NCBI GenBank assembly: GCA_028691385.1
Contig: JAQUZL010000084.1
Location: forward strand, 1-8,984
Length of the DNA stretch: 8,984 nucleotides
Reading direction: 5' to 3'
Source of the DNA: Oscillospiraceae bacterium
GTDB taxonomy: Bacteria; Bacillota; Clostridia; Oscillospirales; Oscillospiraceae
Shown here: in pieces, positions 1 to 5,855 of the stretch
Layout of the letters: each line of letters starts with the position of its first letter
Numbering within the stretch: position 1 is the stretch's first letter
Program-made: the position numbers and the translations under genes
Notes under the pieces: generated by a model
What the model saw: the letters and a program-made list of their open reading frames with translations, nothing else
The model's database searches: none
What the model was told of the DNA's origin: nothing

Positions 1-327
1 CGTGCTTTTTGGCCATCATCAGGCATTCCGCCAGCGGCTGTCTGCCTCTGGCAATAATGAGCGCTGGAATTTTGAACAAAAGTAGCGGTCAAACGCGACA
101 AGGCGCTGCTCATGGGTCAGTTCCTCAAGATAGGTCGTTTCCACCAGCCCGATGACCTGCAGGCGCATCGGCTCGAAATGCTCAAAAAAACCGGCGAGCT
201 GCAGTGCCGGCCGGTTGACGTCAACCACTGTGATCTGAATTTTCTCATAATCCGGTGCCTGATAAATTGGCTTCATATGGAATTGTTGGACAAGCTTTTG
301 CAGTGGGACACTGTAGCTCTGCTCCAT
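1..327 (-). pseudogene. hprK: HPr kinase/phosphorylase, N-terminal part, frameshifted and cut by window edge
   Basis: HprK phosphorylates and dephosphorylates Ser46 of HPr and so controls carbon catabolite repression in Firmicutes. Reading from ATG at 327, residues 1-83 match the HprK N-terminal domain: an early YSVPLQKLVQQF segment, DVNRPALQLAGFF (36-48) and a VETTYLEEL segment (62-70). This frame then runs into unrelated residues and stops at 19-21. The family sequence resumes in the -1 frame from base 79 (LFKIPALIIARGRQPLAECL, then MMAKKH) and stays open to the window edge. One extra T in the 4-T run (plus-strand AAAA, 78-81) would restore the expected family spacing exactly. It is therefore either a real frameshift or a sequencing/assembly error. 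The kinase domain with the P-loop lies outside the window. A G-rich stretch precedes the ATG. The HprK identity is clear; the broken status depends on read accuracy. Confidence 0.8.
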
Positions 328-358
328 CCCATCGCCCCCCGATTTCTTAATAAATTCT

Positions 359-387
359 ATTATAAACGGTCAAAGCGTCTTTGGCAA
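359..387 (-). promoter_or_regulatory. sigma-A-type promoter of hprK
   Basis: On the minus strand, -35 TTGCCA (382-387) and a perfect -10 TATAAT (359-364) are separated by 17 nt. Transcription would start near 352, giving a leader of about 25 nt before the hprK ATG at 327. It lies back to back with the rpmB promoter. Confidence 0.75.
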
Positions 388-394
388 CCTCGCG

Positions 395-452
395 AAAAAA
401 AGAAAAAAACGAAAAAATTGTGCTTGCTTTTTTCCGCAACATCCCCTATAAT
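395..452 (+). promoter_or_regulatory. sigma-A-type promoter of rpmB with upstream A-tracts
   Basis: A -35 TTGCTT (424-429), a 17-nt spacer and a perfect -10 TATAAT (447-452) predict a start near 459. Just upstream, 395-417 is almost all A in three runs. Those runs sit where an UP element contacts the RNA polymerase alpha subunit, which would suit a strongly expressed ribosomal protein gene. The -35 itself is weak (TTG only). Confidence 0.75.
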
Positions 453-458
453 GACAGT

Positions 459-495
459 CGGCGCTTTTGTAGCGCCGCATTTTGATTTTTTTCAC
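459..495 (+). promoter_or_regulatory. stem-loop followed by U-rich tract in the rpmB leader
   Basis: Bases 459-465 (CGGCGCT) pair perfectly with 471-477 (AGCGCCG) around a 5-nt TTTGT loop. A T-rich stretch follows at 480-492. The stem begins at the predicted transcription start, so it could protect the 5' end or act as an attenuator. It ends well before the rpmB Shine-Dalgarno. Function is inferred. Confidence 0.5.
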
Positions 496-514
496 GGCAA
501 GGAGGTGCAGCTCT

Positions 515-703
515 ATGGCGAAATGTGATTATTGTGACAAGGGTGTTAGCTTTGGTATCCAGGTTTCTCACTCTCACCGTCGTTCCAACCATGTGTGGAA
601 GCCGAACGTGAAGCGCGTTAAGGCCATCGTAAATGGTACTCCGTGCCATGTGTACGCCTGCACGCGGTGCCTGCGTTCTGGCAAGGTTACCCGTGCAATC
701 TGA
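515..703 (+). CDS. rpmB: 50S ribosomal protein L28 (bL28)
   Basis: A 62-residue protein of the large ribosomal subunit. The sequence begins MAKCDYCDKGVSFG and contains VSHSHRRSNHVWKPNVKRV, the typical bL28 core. It carries two CxxC pairs, Cys4/Cys7 and Cys49/Cys52, so it is the zinc-ribbon (C+) form of L28. An in-frame ATG at 482 would add 11 unrelated residues. The start at 515 is chosen because a strong AAGGAGG (499-505) sits 9 nt upstream and because the MAKCDYC start is typical. It is monocistronic, with its own promoter and a terminator directly downstream, and converges on gpsA. Length is normal and nothing is missing. Confidence 0.97.
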   Translation: MAKCDYCDKGVSFGIQVSHSHRRSNHVWKPNVKRVKAIVNGTPCHVYACTRCLRSGKVTRAI

Positions 704-723
704 TTCATTCCATGCATCTTCCG

Positions 724-752
724 AAAAGCAGAACCGAAAGGTTCTGCTTTTT
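724..752 (+). terminator. intrinsic terminator of rpmB
   Basis: A 9-bp stem AGCAGAACC (727-735) / GGTTCTGCT (740-748) is closed by a GAAA tetraloop of the stable GNRA class and followed by TTTT. Adjacent A and T bases (724-726/749-751) can extend the stem. It lies 20 nt after the rpmB stop. The reverse strand also ends in a short T run, so it may work in both directions. Confidence 0.85.
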
Positions 753-756
753 CTAT

Positions 757-800
757 TGTCCAAAAGGCACCGGCTGACGTCAGCCGGTGCCTTTTGGACA
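757..800. terminator. perfect 44-bp palindrome, probable bidirectional terminator (gpsA side)
   Basis: Bases 757-778 are the exact reverse complement of 779-800: 22 pairs with no mismatch and no spacer. In RNA this would fold into about a 20-bp stem with a 4-nt loop. The arms include AAAAGGCACCGG and its complement, so either strand places TTTT late in the 3' arm, as in bidirectional terminators. It lies 17 nt beyond the gpsA stop and just after the rpmB terminator, so ending the der-plsY-gpsA message is the simplest role. The lack of an asymmetric loop is unusual. Confidence 0.65.
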
Positions 801-817
801 CTCTGCAGCCACGCCGG

Positions 818-1813
818 TTATTTCCACCCGGCGTCCTCCAGTTCGTTTTTGCGCTCACGCGCCATTAAGTCTGTCAGCATGTCATGCACGCTGGCATTTT
901 CGTACAGCGTATGATAGGCCGCCTGTGTAATTGGCATGTCCACGCCGGTTTTACGCGCCAGCTCCATTGCCGACGCGGTGGCGTAATAGCCCTCGACCAC
1001 CGCACCGACCGCCTTCATGGCCTCCTGCGCAGACTTTCCCTCGCCGATTAAAATGCCGGCGCGGCGGTTGCGCGAATGCATGGAGGTGCATGTGACAATC
1101 AAGTCGCCCACGCCGGAAAGTCCCGCGAAAGTTTCCGGGCGCGCGCCCATGGTCATGCCGAGTCTTGCCGTTTCCGTAAGACCGCGCGTCATAAGCAGCG
1201 CCTTTGTATTATCGCCAAAGCCCATGCCGTCGCAGATGCCTGCGCACAGCGCAATCACGTTTTTCAGCGCCGCGCCCAGTTCTACGCCGATGACGTCGGT
1301 GCTTGAATACACACGGAACCGTTTGTTCATAAAGATGTCCTGCAGCAGATGCGCCACCGCAATGTCCTCGCAGGCCGCAACGCAGCCTGTGGGAATACCG
1401 CGACCCACCTCTTCGGCATGGGACGGTCCGGACAGCGCCGCAACCGTTCTCCCGGTCACCTCGTGAAGCACCTGCGTCAGCCGCAGCGAGGTATCCTTCT
1501 CAATTCCCTTTGCCACCGAAACCAGCACCGCATCCGGCTCCAGATAGGGGCGCACCAGCAGCGCGGTGGAACGCGCGGCAAACGACGGCGACGCCATGAC
1601 CACCAGCTTTTTCCCCCGCACACAGGCGGGATCGCTGGTAAAGGTCATATCCGGCAGTGTCACGCCCTTCAGCAGCGGATTTTCCCGGCGCTCGGCAAGG
1701 TTTCGTGACTCCTCCTCGGTAAAGGACCAAAGGGTCACATGATGCCCGTTTTCATGGAGCACCAACGCAAGCGCCGTGCCCCAACCGCCGCTTCCGACAA
1801 CAGCAATGTCCAT
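818..1813 (-). CDS. gpsA: NAD(P)-dependent glycerol-3-phosphate dehydrogenase
   Basis: Cytosolic enzyme that reduces dihydroxyacetone phosphate to sn-glycerol 3-phosphate, the backbone for phospholipids. The 331 residues match the usual family length. The N-terminal Rossmann fold shows GSGGWGTALA (7-16). The family segments SVAKGIE (99-105), SGPSHAEEV (128-136), GAALKNVIAL (180-189, with probable catalytic Lys184) and GLSGVGDLIVTCTS (231-244) are all intact. The reading frame is open further upstream, but ATG at 1813 is chosen: it gives the canonical MDIAVVGSGGWG start and has AAGGGGG (1821-1827) 7 nt upstream. The ATG shares one base with the plsY stop (TAATG), implying translational coupling. 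It is the last gene of der-plsY-gpsA and makes the substrate used by PlsY next door. Confidence 0.96.
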   Translation of the reverse strand: MDIAVVGSGGWGTALALVLHENGHHVTLWSFTEEESRNLAERRENPLLKGVTLPDMTFTSDPACVRGKKLVVMASPSFAARSTALLVRPYLEPDAVLVSVAKGIEKDTSLRLTQVLHEVTGRTVAALSGPSHAEEVGRGIPTGCVAACEDIAVAHLLQDIFMNKRFRVYSSTDVIGVELGAALKNVIALCAGICDGMGFGDNTKALLMTRGLTETARLGMTMGARPETFAGLSGVGDLIVTCTSMHSRNRRAGILIGEGKSAQEAMKAVGAVVEGYYATASAMELARKTGVDMPITQAAYHTLYENASVHDMLTDLMARERKNELEDAGWK

Positions 1814-2442
1814 TATGTATCCCCCTTCGATTTTTTGAACGTCAGCTTCCGCTCGTTGCCGTGCATAAGCCGTTCTATATTTCCATGGTGTTTTGCAATC
1901 GCGATTAACGCAATCAAAAGGCTCATTAGAACGATGACCCAGTTGTTGCGGAACATCAGCCAAAACGCGATGGGATAGGCCACCGCCGCCAGAACCGAGC
2001 CGAGCGAAACATATTTTGTCAGCACAACCACAATGAGAAACACGCTAAACACAATTGCAAAAATGCGCCAGTCCATCACAGCCGCCAGCGCCGCGCTGCT
2101 CAGAACGCCCTTGCCGCCGCGAAAGCCGAACTCAACCGGAAAGATATGCCCCAGCATACAAAATGTCCCGGCAAGCATCTTGCCCTCGTCGTGCAGACCA
2201 TAGCATCCCAGCAGCCAGCCGCCGATCAGGCTCGCCGCAACCACCTTGGCCACGTCGATGGCAATGACCAGCAGCGCGCCAGCGCCGCCGTAGTTGCGGT
2301 AAAAATTTGTCAGTCCCGCGTTGCCGCTGCCTTTTTTGCGCACATCATCATGGGCAAAGCATTTGGAAACAATGATCGATCCGTTCAGGCCGCCCAGCAC
2401 ATAGCCAATGACAGCAGCCAGTGCAAGCATTACAAACTTCAC
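1813..2442 (-). CDS. plsY: glycerol-3-phosphate acyltransferase PlsY
   Basis: Integral membrane enzyme that transfers an acyl group from acyl-phosphate to glycerol 3-phosphate, making lysophosphatidic acid. The 209-residue protein is hydrophobic, with several probable membrane segments (about 3-25, 55-80, 112-140, 145-162, 168-184). The three PlsY signature regions are present: RKKGSGNAGLTNFYR (35-49), FGFRGGKGV (105-112, glycine-rich) and HGNIERLMHGNERK (186-199). The start is GTG at 2442, which overlaps the der stop by 4 nt (GTGA) with a G-rich ribosome-binding region inside the end of der. An ATG four codons later is possible but less well placed. The C terminus is basic (FKKSKGDT). Product flow with gpsA is direct: GpsA makes the acceptor that PlsY acylates. 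Confidence 0.95.
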   Translation of the reverse strand: MKFVMLALAAVIGYVLGGLNGSIIVSKCFAHDDVRKKGSGNAGLTNFYRNYGGAGALLVIAIDVAKVVAASLIGGWLLGCYGLHDEGKMLAGTFCMLGHIFPVEFGFRGGKGVLSSAALAAVMDWRIFAIVFSVFLIVVVLTKYVSLGSVLAAVAYPIAFWLMFRNNWVIVLMSLLIALIAIAKHHGNIERLMHGNERKLTFKKSKGDT

Positions 2443-3767
2443 GCCTCATCGTCCCCTTTCTGACGAATGGTAATTTTAATGGGCGTCCCATCCAGTCCGA
2501 ACACCTCGCGAATCTGATTTTCCAGATACCGCTGATAGGAGAAATGGAACAAGCTGGCATCGTTGCAGAACATGATAAAATGCGGCGGCTTCACACCGGC
2601 CTGCGTCATATAGTAGACCTTCAGGCGGCGACCCTTGTCCGTAGGCGGCTGCACACGCGCGGTGGCGTCCGCCAGAATATTGTTCAGCGTGCCGGTTTTG
2701 ATGCGCATCGCGCTCTGATCGGCAACGTAGTTGATCAGCTCAAACAGCTTGTCCACCCGCTGCCCGGTGAGCGCGGAAATAAACAAAACCGGCGCATAGG
2801 GCATGTAGGACAGCCCCTCGCGAATTTCCAGCGTCATGGTATCGAGCGTTTTACTGTCCTTTTCGATGGTATCCCACTTGTTTACCACAATAATGGACGC
2901 CTTACCCGCCTCATGGGCAAGTCCGGCAATCTTGGTGTCCTGATCGGTCACGCCCTCGTTGGCGTCGATCATAATCAGGCACACGTCCGCGCGCTCGATG
3001 GCGTCCATGGTGCGCAGGTTGCTGAAATGCTCCACCGCGTCGTCCACCTTGGATTTCCGGCGCATACCGGCCGTGTCGATGAACACATAGTGTCCATGGG
3101 TGTTTGCAAATTCCGTGTCGATGGCGTCGCGGGTTGTGCCCGCCACGTTGGACACAATCACGCGCTCTTCGCCCAAAATACGGTTGAGCAGGCTGGATTT
3201 ACCCACGTTCGGCTTGCCGATGATGGCCACGCGGATACGGTCGTCCTCCTCCTGGGTCTGCAGCTCGTCCGGAAAATTCGCCACGCAGTAATCCAGCAGA
3301 TCGCCCGTGCCGTGGCCGTGCACCGCGGAAACCTCGATGGGGTCGCCGAGACCCAGTCCGTAGAACTCGTACACATCCGGGTTCACACCGCCGGTGCTGT
3401 CGCATTTATTGACCGCGATTGCAACCGGTTTCTTCGCGCGCTTCAAGATGGCCGCAACCTCCTGATCCGCCGCGGTCATGCCGGTTTTGACGTCCACCAC
3501 CATGATGATCACGTCCGCCATTTCGATGGCGATTTCCGCCTGCCGACGCATAAAGCGCAGCATTTCGCTGTCCGTTTTCGGCTCAATGCCGCCGGTGTCC
3601 ACCAGCCGAAATTCCCGGCCGTTCCAGTCGCATTCCCCATAAATACGGTCGCGCGTGACGCCCGGCGTGTCCTCCACGATTGCCGTGCGGCGTCCGGTCA
3701 ATTTATTAAACAGCAGGGACTTGCCGACGTTCGGCCTGCCCACAATTGCAACGAGCGGTTTTGCCAT
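2439..3767 (-). CDS. der: ribosome biogenesis GTPase Der (EngA)
   Basis: Essential double-GTPase that assists 50S subunit maturation. The 442 residues have the family layout. The first G domain has GRPNVGKS (10-17), DTGG (57-60), NKCD (120-123) and SAVHG (147-151). The second has GKPNVGKS (184-191), DTAG (231-234), NKWD (296-299) and SALTG (331-335). A C-terminal KH-like domain covers about 350-442 and ends in a basic ITIRQKG segment. An ATG at 3794 would add MDSERTVAN, but it lies at the predicted transcription start and lacks a ribosome-binding site. ATG at 3767 gives the typical MAKPLVAIVGRPNVGKS start and has AAAGGA (3779-3784) upstream. It is the first gene of an operon with plsY and gpsA. 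The residue after the first P-loop Ser is Leu instead of the common Thr; the Ser itself is kept. Confidence 0.97.
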   Translation of the reverse strand: MAKPLVAIVGRPNVGKSLLFNKLTGRRTAIVEDTPGVTRDRIYGECDWNGREFRLVDTGGIEPKTDSEMLRFMRRQAEIAIEMADVIIMVVDVKTGMTAADQEVAAILKRAKKPVAIAVNKCDSTGGVNPDVYEFYGLGLGDPIEVSAVHGHGTGDLLDYCVANFPDELQTQEEDDRIRVAIIGKPNVGKSSLLNRILGEERVIVSNVAGTTRDAIDTEFANTHGHYVFIDTAGMRRKSKVDDAVEHFSNLRTMDAIERADVCLIMIDANEGVTDQDTKIAGLAHEAGKASIIVVNKWDTIEKDSKTLDTMTLEIREGLSYMPYAPVLFISALTGQRVDKLFELINYVADQSAMRIKTGTLNNILADATARVQPPTDKGRRLKVYYMTQAGVKPPHFIMFCNDASLFHFSYQRYLENQIREVFGLDGTPIKITIRQKGDDEA

Positions 3768-3802
3768 ATTGGCCACCGTCCTTTCCGAATCCATTCTATA
3801 AC

Positions 3803-3831
3803 ATTATTGCATTTTTCATACGTCCGGTCAA
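3803..3831 (-). promoter_or_regulatory. sigma-A-type promoter of the der-plsY-gpsA operon
   Basis: On the minus strand, -35 TTGACC (3826-3831) is followed after 17 nt by -10 AATAAT (3803-3808, 5 of 6 matches). The predicted start near 3796 is downstream of the rpmF terminator, so der has its own transcript. It also favours the der start at 3767 over 3794. Confidence 0.7.
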
Positions 3832-3844
3832 CCGGAAAACGCAG

Positions 3845-3878
3845 AAAAAACGAGGGACGCCGAAGGCATCCCTCGTTT
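3845..3878 (-). terminator. intrinsic terminator of yceD-rpmF
   Basis: In the minus-strand RNA, a 12-bp stem (plus-strand arms 3850-3861 and 3865-3876, triloop 3862-3864) is followed by six U (plus AAAAAA, 3845-3850). The one imperfect pair is G-U in the minus-strand RNA but C-A in the plus-strand RNA, which supports the minus orientation. It lies 13 nt after the rpmF stop and upstream of the der promoter. Confidence 0.9.
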
Positions 3879-3891
3879 CTGTACGGATCGC

Positions 3892-4077
3892 TTAGTCAGC
3901 TTTCACTGCAATTACCGTACGGCCGTTGTACGTGCCGCAGGCCTTGCATGCTCTGTGAGGCATCACGGTTGCACCACACTTCGGGCACTTCACAAAACCG
4001 GGCATGTCCAGCTTCCAAACGTTGTTCCGTCTGGTATCGCGTCTGGACTTCGAAACTTTACACTTTGGTACTGCCAT
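3892..4077 (-). CDS. rpmF: 50S ribosomal protein L32 (bL32)
   Basis: A 61-residue large-subunit protein. It begins MAVPKCKVSKSRRDTRR, the conserved basic N-terminal extension of L32. It then has a zinc ribbon formed by CPKC (31-34) and CKAC (44-47), followed by GTYNGRTVI. Start ATG at 4077 has a near-perfect AAGGAGGTG Shine-Dalgarno upstream. It follows yceD by 45 nt with no terminator between them, so the two are very probably cotranscribed; the yceD-rpmF pairing is widely conserved. The often-associated plsX-fab genes are not here: after rpmF comes a strong terminator and then der. All four zinc cysteines are present, so both L28 and L32 in this window are zinc-binding forms. Confidence 0.97.
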   Translation of the reverse strand: MAVPKCKVSKSRRDTRRNNVWKLDMPGFVKCPKCGATVMPHRACKACGTYNGRTVIAVKAD

Positions 4078-4122
4078 TGTTCAATGACACCTCCTTGGTC
4101 AAATTTGCCAATTGGCAACTTG

Positions 4123-4623
4123 TTATTTTTCGAAAAACTTCTGCAGCGCTGCCAGCCGCGGATCAGGTTCTGGCCGACAGTCGCAAGCGCCGTCGTTCAA
4201 ATCTTTTCCGCAAGTCGGACAGAGTCCTTTGCAGTCGGGCCTGCAGAGCATCTTGGAATCCATGTTAAGCACAAACGTCGTTGTGACGATTTCATCCAGA
4301 TCCGCATCGTTCCCTTGTAAAAGGAAACAATTTTCGTCCAGAAAGTCCTCCTGCTGTACCTCTGTAACCAGAACCGCGTCAATGGGATAGGAAATATCCT
4401 CTGTAAACGGTTTGGCGCATCGGTCGCAGATGCAATCCAGTGTCGTATCGACATGACCTGTCATCGTTAAAACGCCCGCTGTGTTGCGAACAATTCCCTT
4501 GGCGCTCACTGGGGACTGTACCGGGCGAATTGCCCCAAATTCCATGTCCCGCAGATCAAGGGTTGTCTCAAATGACGCCGACGCGCCGGGACAGTCTATG
4601 ATCTTTGCCAAGCTTAAACGCAT
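4123..4623 (-). CDS. yceD: YceD/DUF177 family protein
   Basis: A DUF177 (YceD) protein, a family encoded beside rpmF in many bacteria and linked to 23S rRNA accumulation or ribosome assembly; its biochemical action is not settled. From ATG at 4623 it has 166 residues. A beta-rich N-terminal half is followed by a Cys cluster CICDRC (64-69) and a C-terminal Cys-rich stretch (Cys127, 131, 135, 138, 147, 149) around CKGLCPTCGKDLN, which probably binds metal. It ends DPRLAALQKFFEK, a typical family tail. In-frame ATGs at 4641 and 4677 exist. The 4677 codon lies upstream of the -10 box, and neither has a ribosome-binding site. The 4623 ATG has GGTGAG 4 nt upstream and the MRLSL start. The 4641 ATG cannot be excluded. 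Confidence 0.9.
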   Translation of the reverse strand: MRLSLAKIIDCPGASASFETTLDLRDMEFGAIRPVQSPVSAKGIVRNTAGVLTMTGHVDTTLDCICDRCAKPFTEDISYPIDAVLVTEVQQEDFLDENCFLLQGNDADLDEIVTTTFVLNMDSKMLCRPDCKGLCPTCGKDLNDGACDCRPEPDPRLAALQKFFEK

Positions 4624-4656
4624 TTTGCTCACCCGCTCCATAGTCGTGCATCGGTC

Positions 4657-4685
4657 ATTATACTTGCAAAGGTGCAAGAAGTCAA
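4657..4685 (-). promoter_or_regulatory. strong sigma-A-type promoter of yceD-rpmF with inverted repeat in the spacer
   Basis: Minus-strand -35 TTGACT (4680-4685), a 17-nt spacer and a perfect -10 TATAAT (4657-4662) predict a start near 4650. The spacer holds an inverted repeat CTTGCA-N4-TGCAAG (4663-4678) that abuts the -10 box and ends next to the -35 box. This could be an operator for a repressor; no regulator is identified. Confidence 0.8.
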
Positions 4686-4713
4686 ATATTTTTCAAAAAT
4701 TTTTTCCGGAACA

Positions 4714-4742
4714 TTGACTTTTTTCTCACAAGCCGCCATAGT
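4714..4742 (+). promoter_or_regulatory. probable promoter of the RluA-family gene
   Basis: A -35 TTGACT (4714-4719), a 17-nt spacer and a weaker -10 CATAGT (4737-4742, 4 of 6 matches) predict a start near 4749. It diverges from the yceD promoter; the two -35 boxes are 28 nt apart. Confidence 0.55.
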
Positions 4743-4772
4743 TAGGGGGAAAGCTACTTTGGAGGATGCACC

Positions 4773-5765
4773 ATGAAAGAATTTACGATCGGCGCCAACG
4801 ACGCCGGGCAGCGCCTGGATCGGTTTCTGACCAAGACGCTTCCCCTGCTGCCGGCCTCGCTTGCGCAAAAATATCTGCGCCTCGGCCGCGTCAAGCGCAA
4901 CGGAAAGAAAGCCACTCGCGAGGTTCACCTGGAGCAGGGAGATCTTCTGCAATTATACATCAACGACGAGTTCTTTGACAAGCCCCGGGAGGATAATGCG
5001 TATCTCACCGTGGCCGCGCCCAAAATCAAGGTGGTTTACGAGGACGAAAACATCCTGCTGGTGGACAAGCAGCCCGGACAGGCCGTCCATCCCCATGACG
5101 GCGCGGAATACGGCAAAACGCTCATCGACCATATTCAGGCCTATCTCTATGCCAAGCGGGAGTGGAATCCCCGGGCGGAAAATGCGTTTGCGCCCGCGCT
5201 GTGCAACCGGATCGACCGCAACACCGGCGGCATCGTCATTGCCGCCAAAAATGCGGAAGCGCTGCGCATCATGAACCAGAAAATCAAGGATCGGGAGCTG
5301 GAGAAGCGCTATTTGTGCATTGTTCACGGCGCGCCGCAGCCGCGCGAGGGCGTGCTGCGCGGGTATATTTTCAAGGACGCAGTCAAAAACCAGGTCTATG
5401 TAACCAAAACGTCGCAAAAAGGTTCCAAGACCGCCGTCACATACTACAAAACCCTGTTCAGCGAAAACGGCCTTTCACTGGTGGAATGCGAGCTGGAAAC
5501 CGGCCGCACACACCAGATTCGCGCCATGTTTGCTGACGCCGGTCATCCGCTGCTGGGCGACGGCAAGTACGGCAAGCCGGATAAAAACCTTGGCCGCACC
5601 TATCAGGCACTGTACTCCTATCAGCTGCGATTTACCTTTGCAACCGACGCCGGAATCCTCTCGAATCTGGATCAAATGGTCTGCACCGTCAGCGATGTCC
5701 CCTTTGTGGAGGAGTATTTTCACAGGCCGCTTTCCGCATTGCAAAAAAATACTGTCGAAAAATAG
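4773..5765 (+). CDS. RluA-family rRNA/tRNA pseudouridine synthase
   Basis: Converts selected uridines in rRNA (or tRNA) to pseudouridine. The 330-residue protein has an N-terminal S4-like RNA-binding domain (about 1-70, including AGQRLDRFLTK) and a catalytic domain from about 85. The catalytic motif is NRIDRNTGGIVIAAKN (145-160) with Asp148 as the likely nucleophile. The family motif TGRTHQIRAMFADAGHPLLGD (243-263, in two parts TGRTHQIR and HPLLGD) is intact. Most RluC/RluD enzymes have HRLD at the catalytic site; Asn replaces His here. ATG at 4773 has GGAGG (4761-4765) 7 nt upstream. It is transcribed away from yceD. No clear terminator lies after the stop, and the pot promoter begins 10 nt later, so read-through into potA is possible. 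The exact RNA target cannot be told from sequence, so no symbol is given. Confidence 0.92.
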   Translation: MKEFTIGANDAGQRLDRFLTKTLPLLPASLAQKYLRLGRVKRNGKKATREVHLEQGDLLQLYINDEFFDKPREDNAYLTVAAPKIKVVYEDENILLVDKQPGQAVHPHDGAEYGKTLIDHIQAYLYAKREWNPRAENAFAPALCNRIDRNTGGIVIAAKNAEALRIMNQKIKDRELEKRYLCIVHGAPQPREGVLRGYIFKDAVKNQVYVTKTSQKGSKTAVTYYKTLFSENGLSLVECELETGRTHQIRAMFADAGHPLLGDGKYGKPDKNLGRTYQALYSYQLRFTFATDAGILSNLDQMVCTVSDVPFVEEYFHRPLSALQKNTVEK

Positions 5766-5775
5766 TGAAATTTTG

Positions 5776-5804
5776 TTGACATTTGTTCCCGGACACAATA
5801 TATT
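5776..5804 (+). promoter_or_regulatory. strong sigma-A-type promoter of potABCD
   Basis: A perfect -35 TTGACA (5776-5781), a 17-nt spacer and -10 TATATT (5799-5804, 5 of 6 matches) predict a start near 5811. It begins 10 nt after the stop of the preceding gene and gives a leader of about 45 nt. Confidence 0.8.
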
Positions 5805-5811
5805 TCAATAC

Positions 5812-5837
5812 AATCGGGTCAGACCGATTATTTTCTT
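5812..5837 (+). promoter_or_regulatory. inverted repeat at the potABCD transcription start
   Basis: AATCGG (5812-5817) and CCGATT (5824-5829) are perfect inverted repeats separated by 6 nt and followed by a U-rich tract (ATTTTCTT). The repeat starts at the predicted +1. It could be an operator, a 5'-end stabilising hairpin, an attenuator, or a weak terminator for the preceding gene. The sequence alone does not decide. Confidence 0.45.
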
Positions 5838-5855
5838 GGAAACGGGGGAGGATCA

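Noticed and set aside
70..90. Programmed ribosomal frameshift in hprK
   Set aside because: The T run has only four bases and the shifted codon (CTT) would pair poorly with Phe tRNA. HprK is not known for such recoding; an indel is simpler.
757..800. Insertion-sequence terminal repeats
   Set aside because: There is no space between the arms for a transposase and no flanking target duplication visible.
1814..1963. Longer N terminus for GpsA
   Set aside because: The added residues lie within plsY and precede the canonical MDIAVVGSGGWG start.
3768..3794. Upstream ATG adding nine residues to Der
   Set aside because: It lies at the predicted transcription start, has no ribosome-binding site, and the added residues are not part of the Der family start.
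2421..4268. A 615-codon plus-strand open frame opposite der and rpmF
   Set aside because: It is antisense to intact der and rpmF. Its product is His- and Arg-rich with no domain, as expected from the complement of GC-rich coding DNA.
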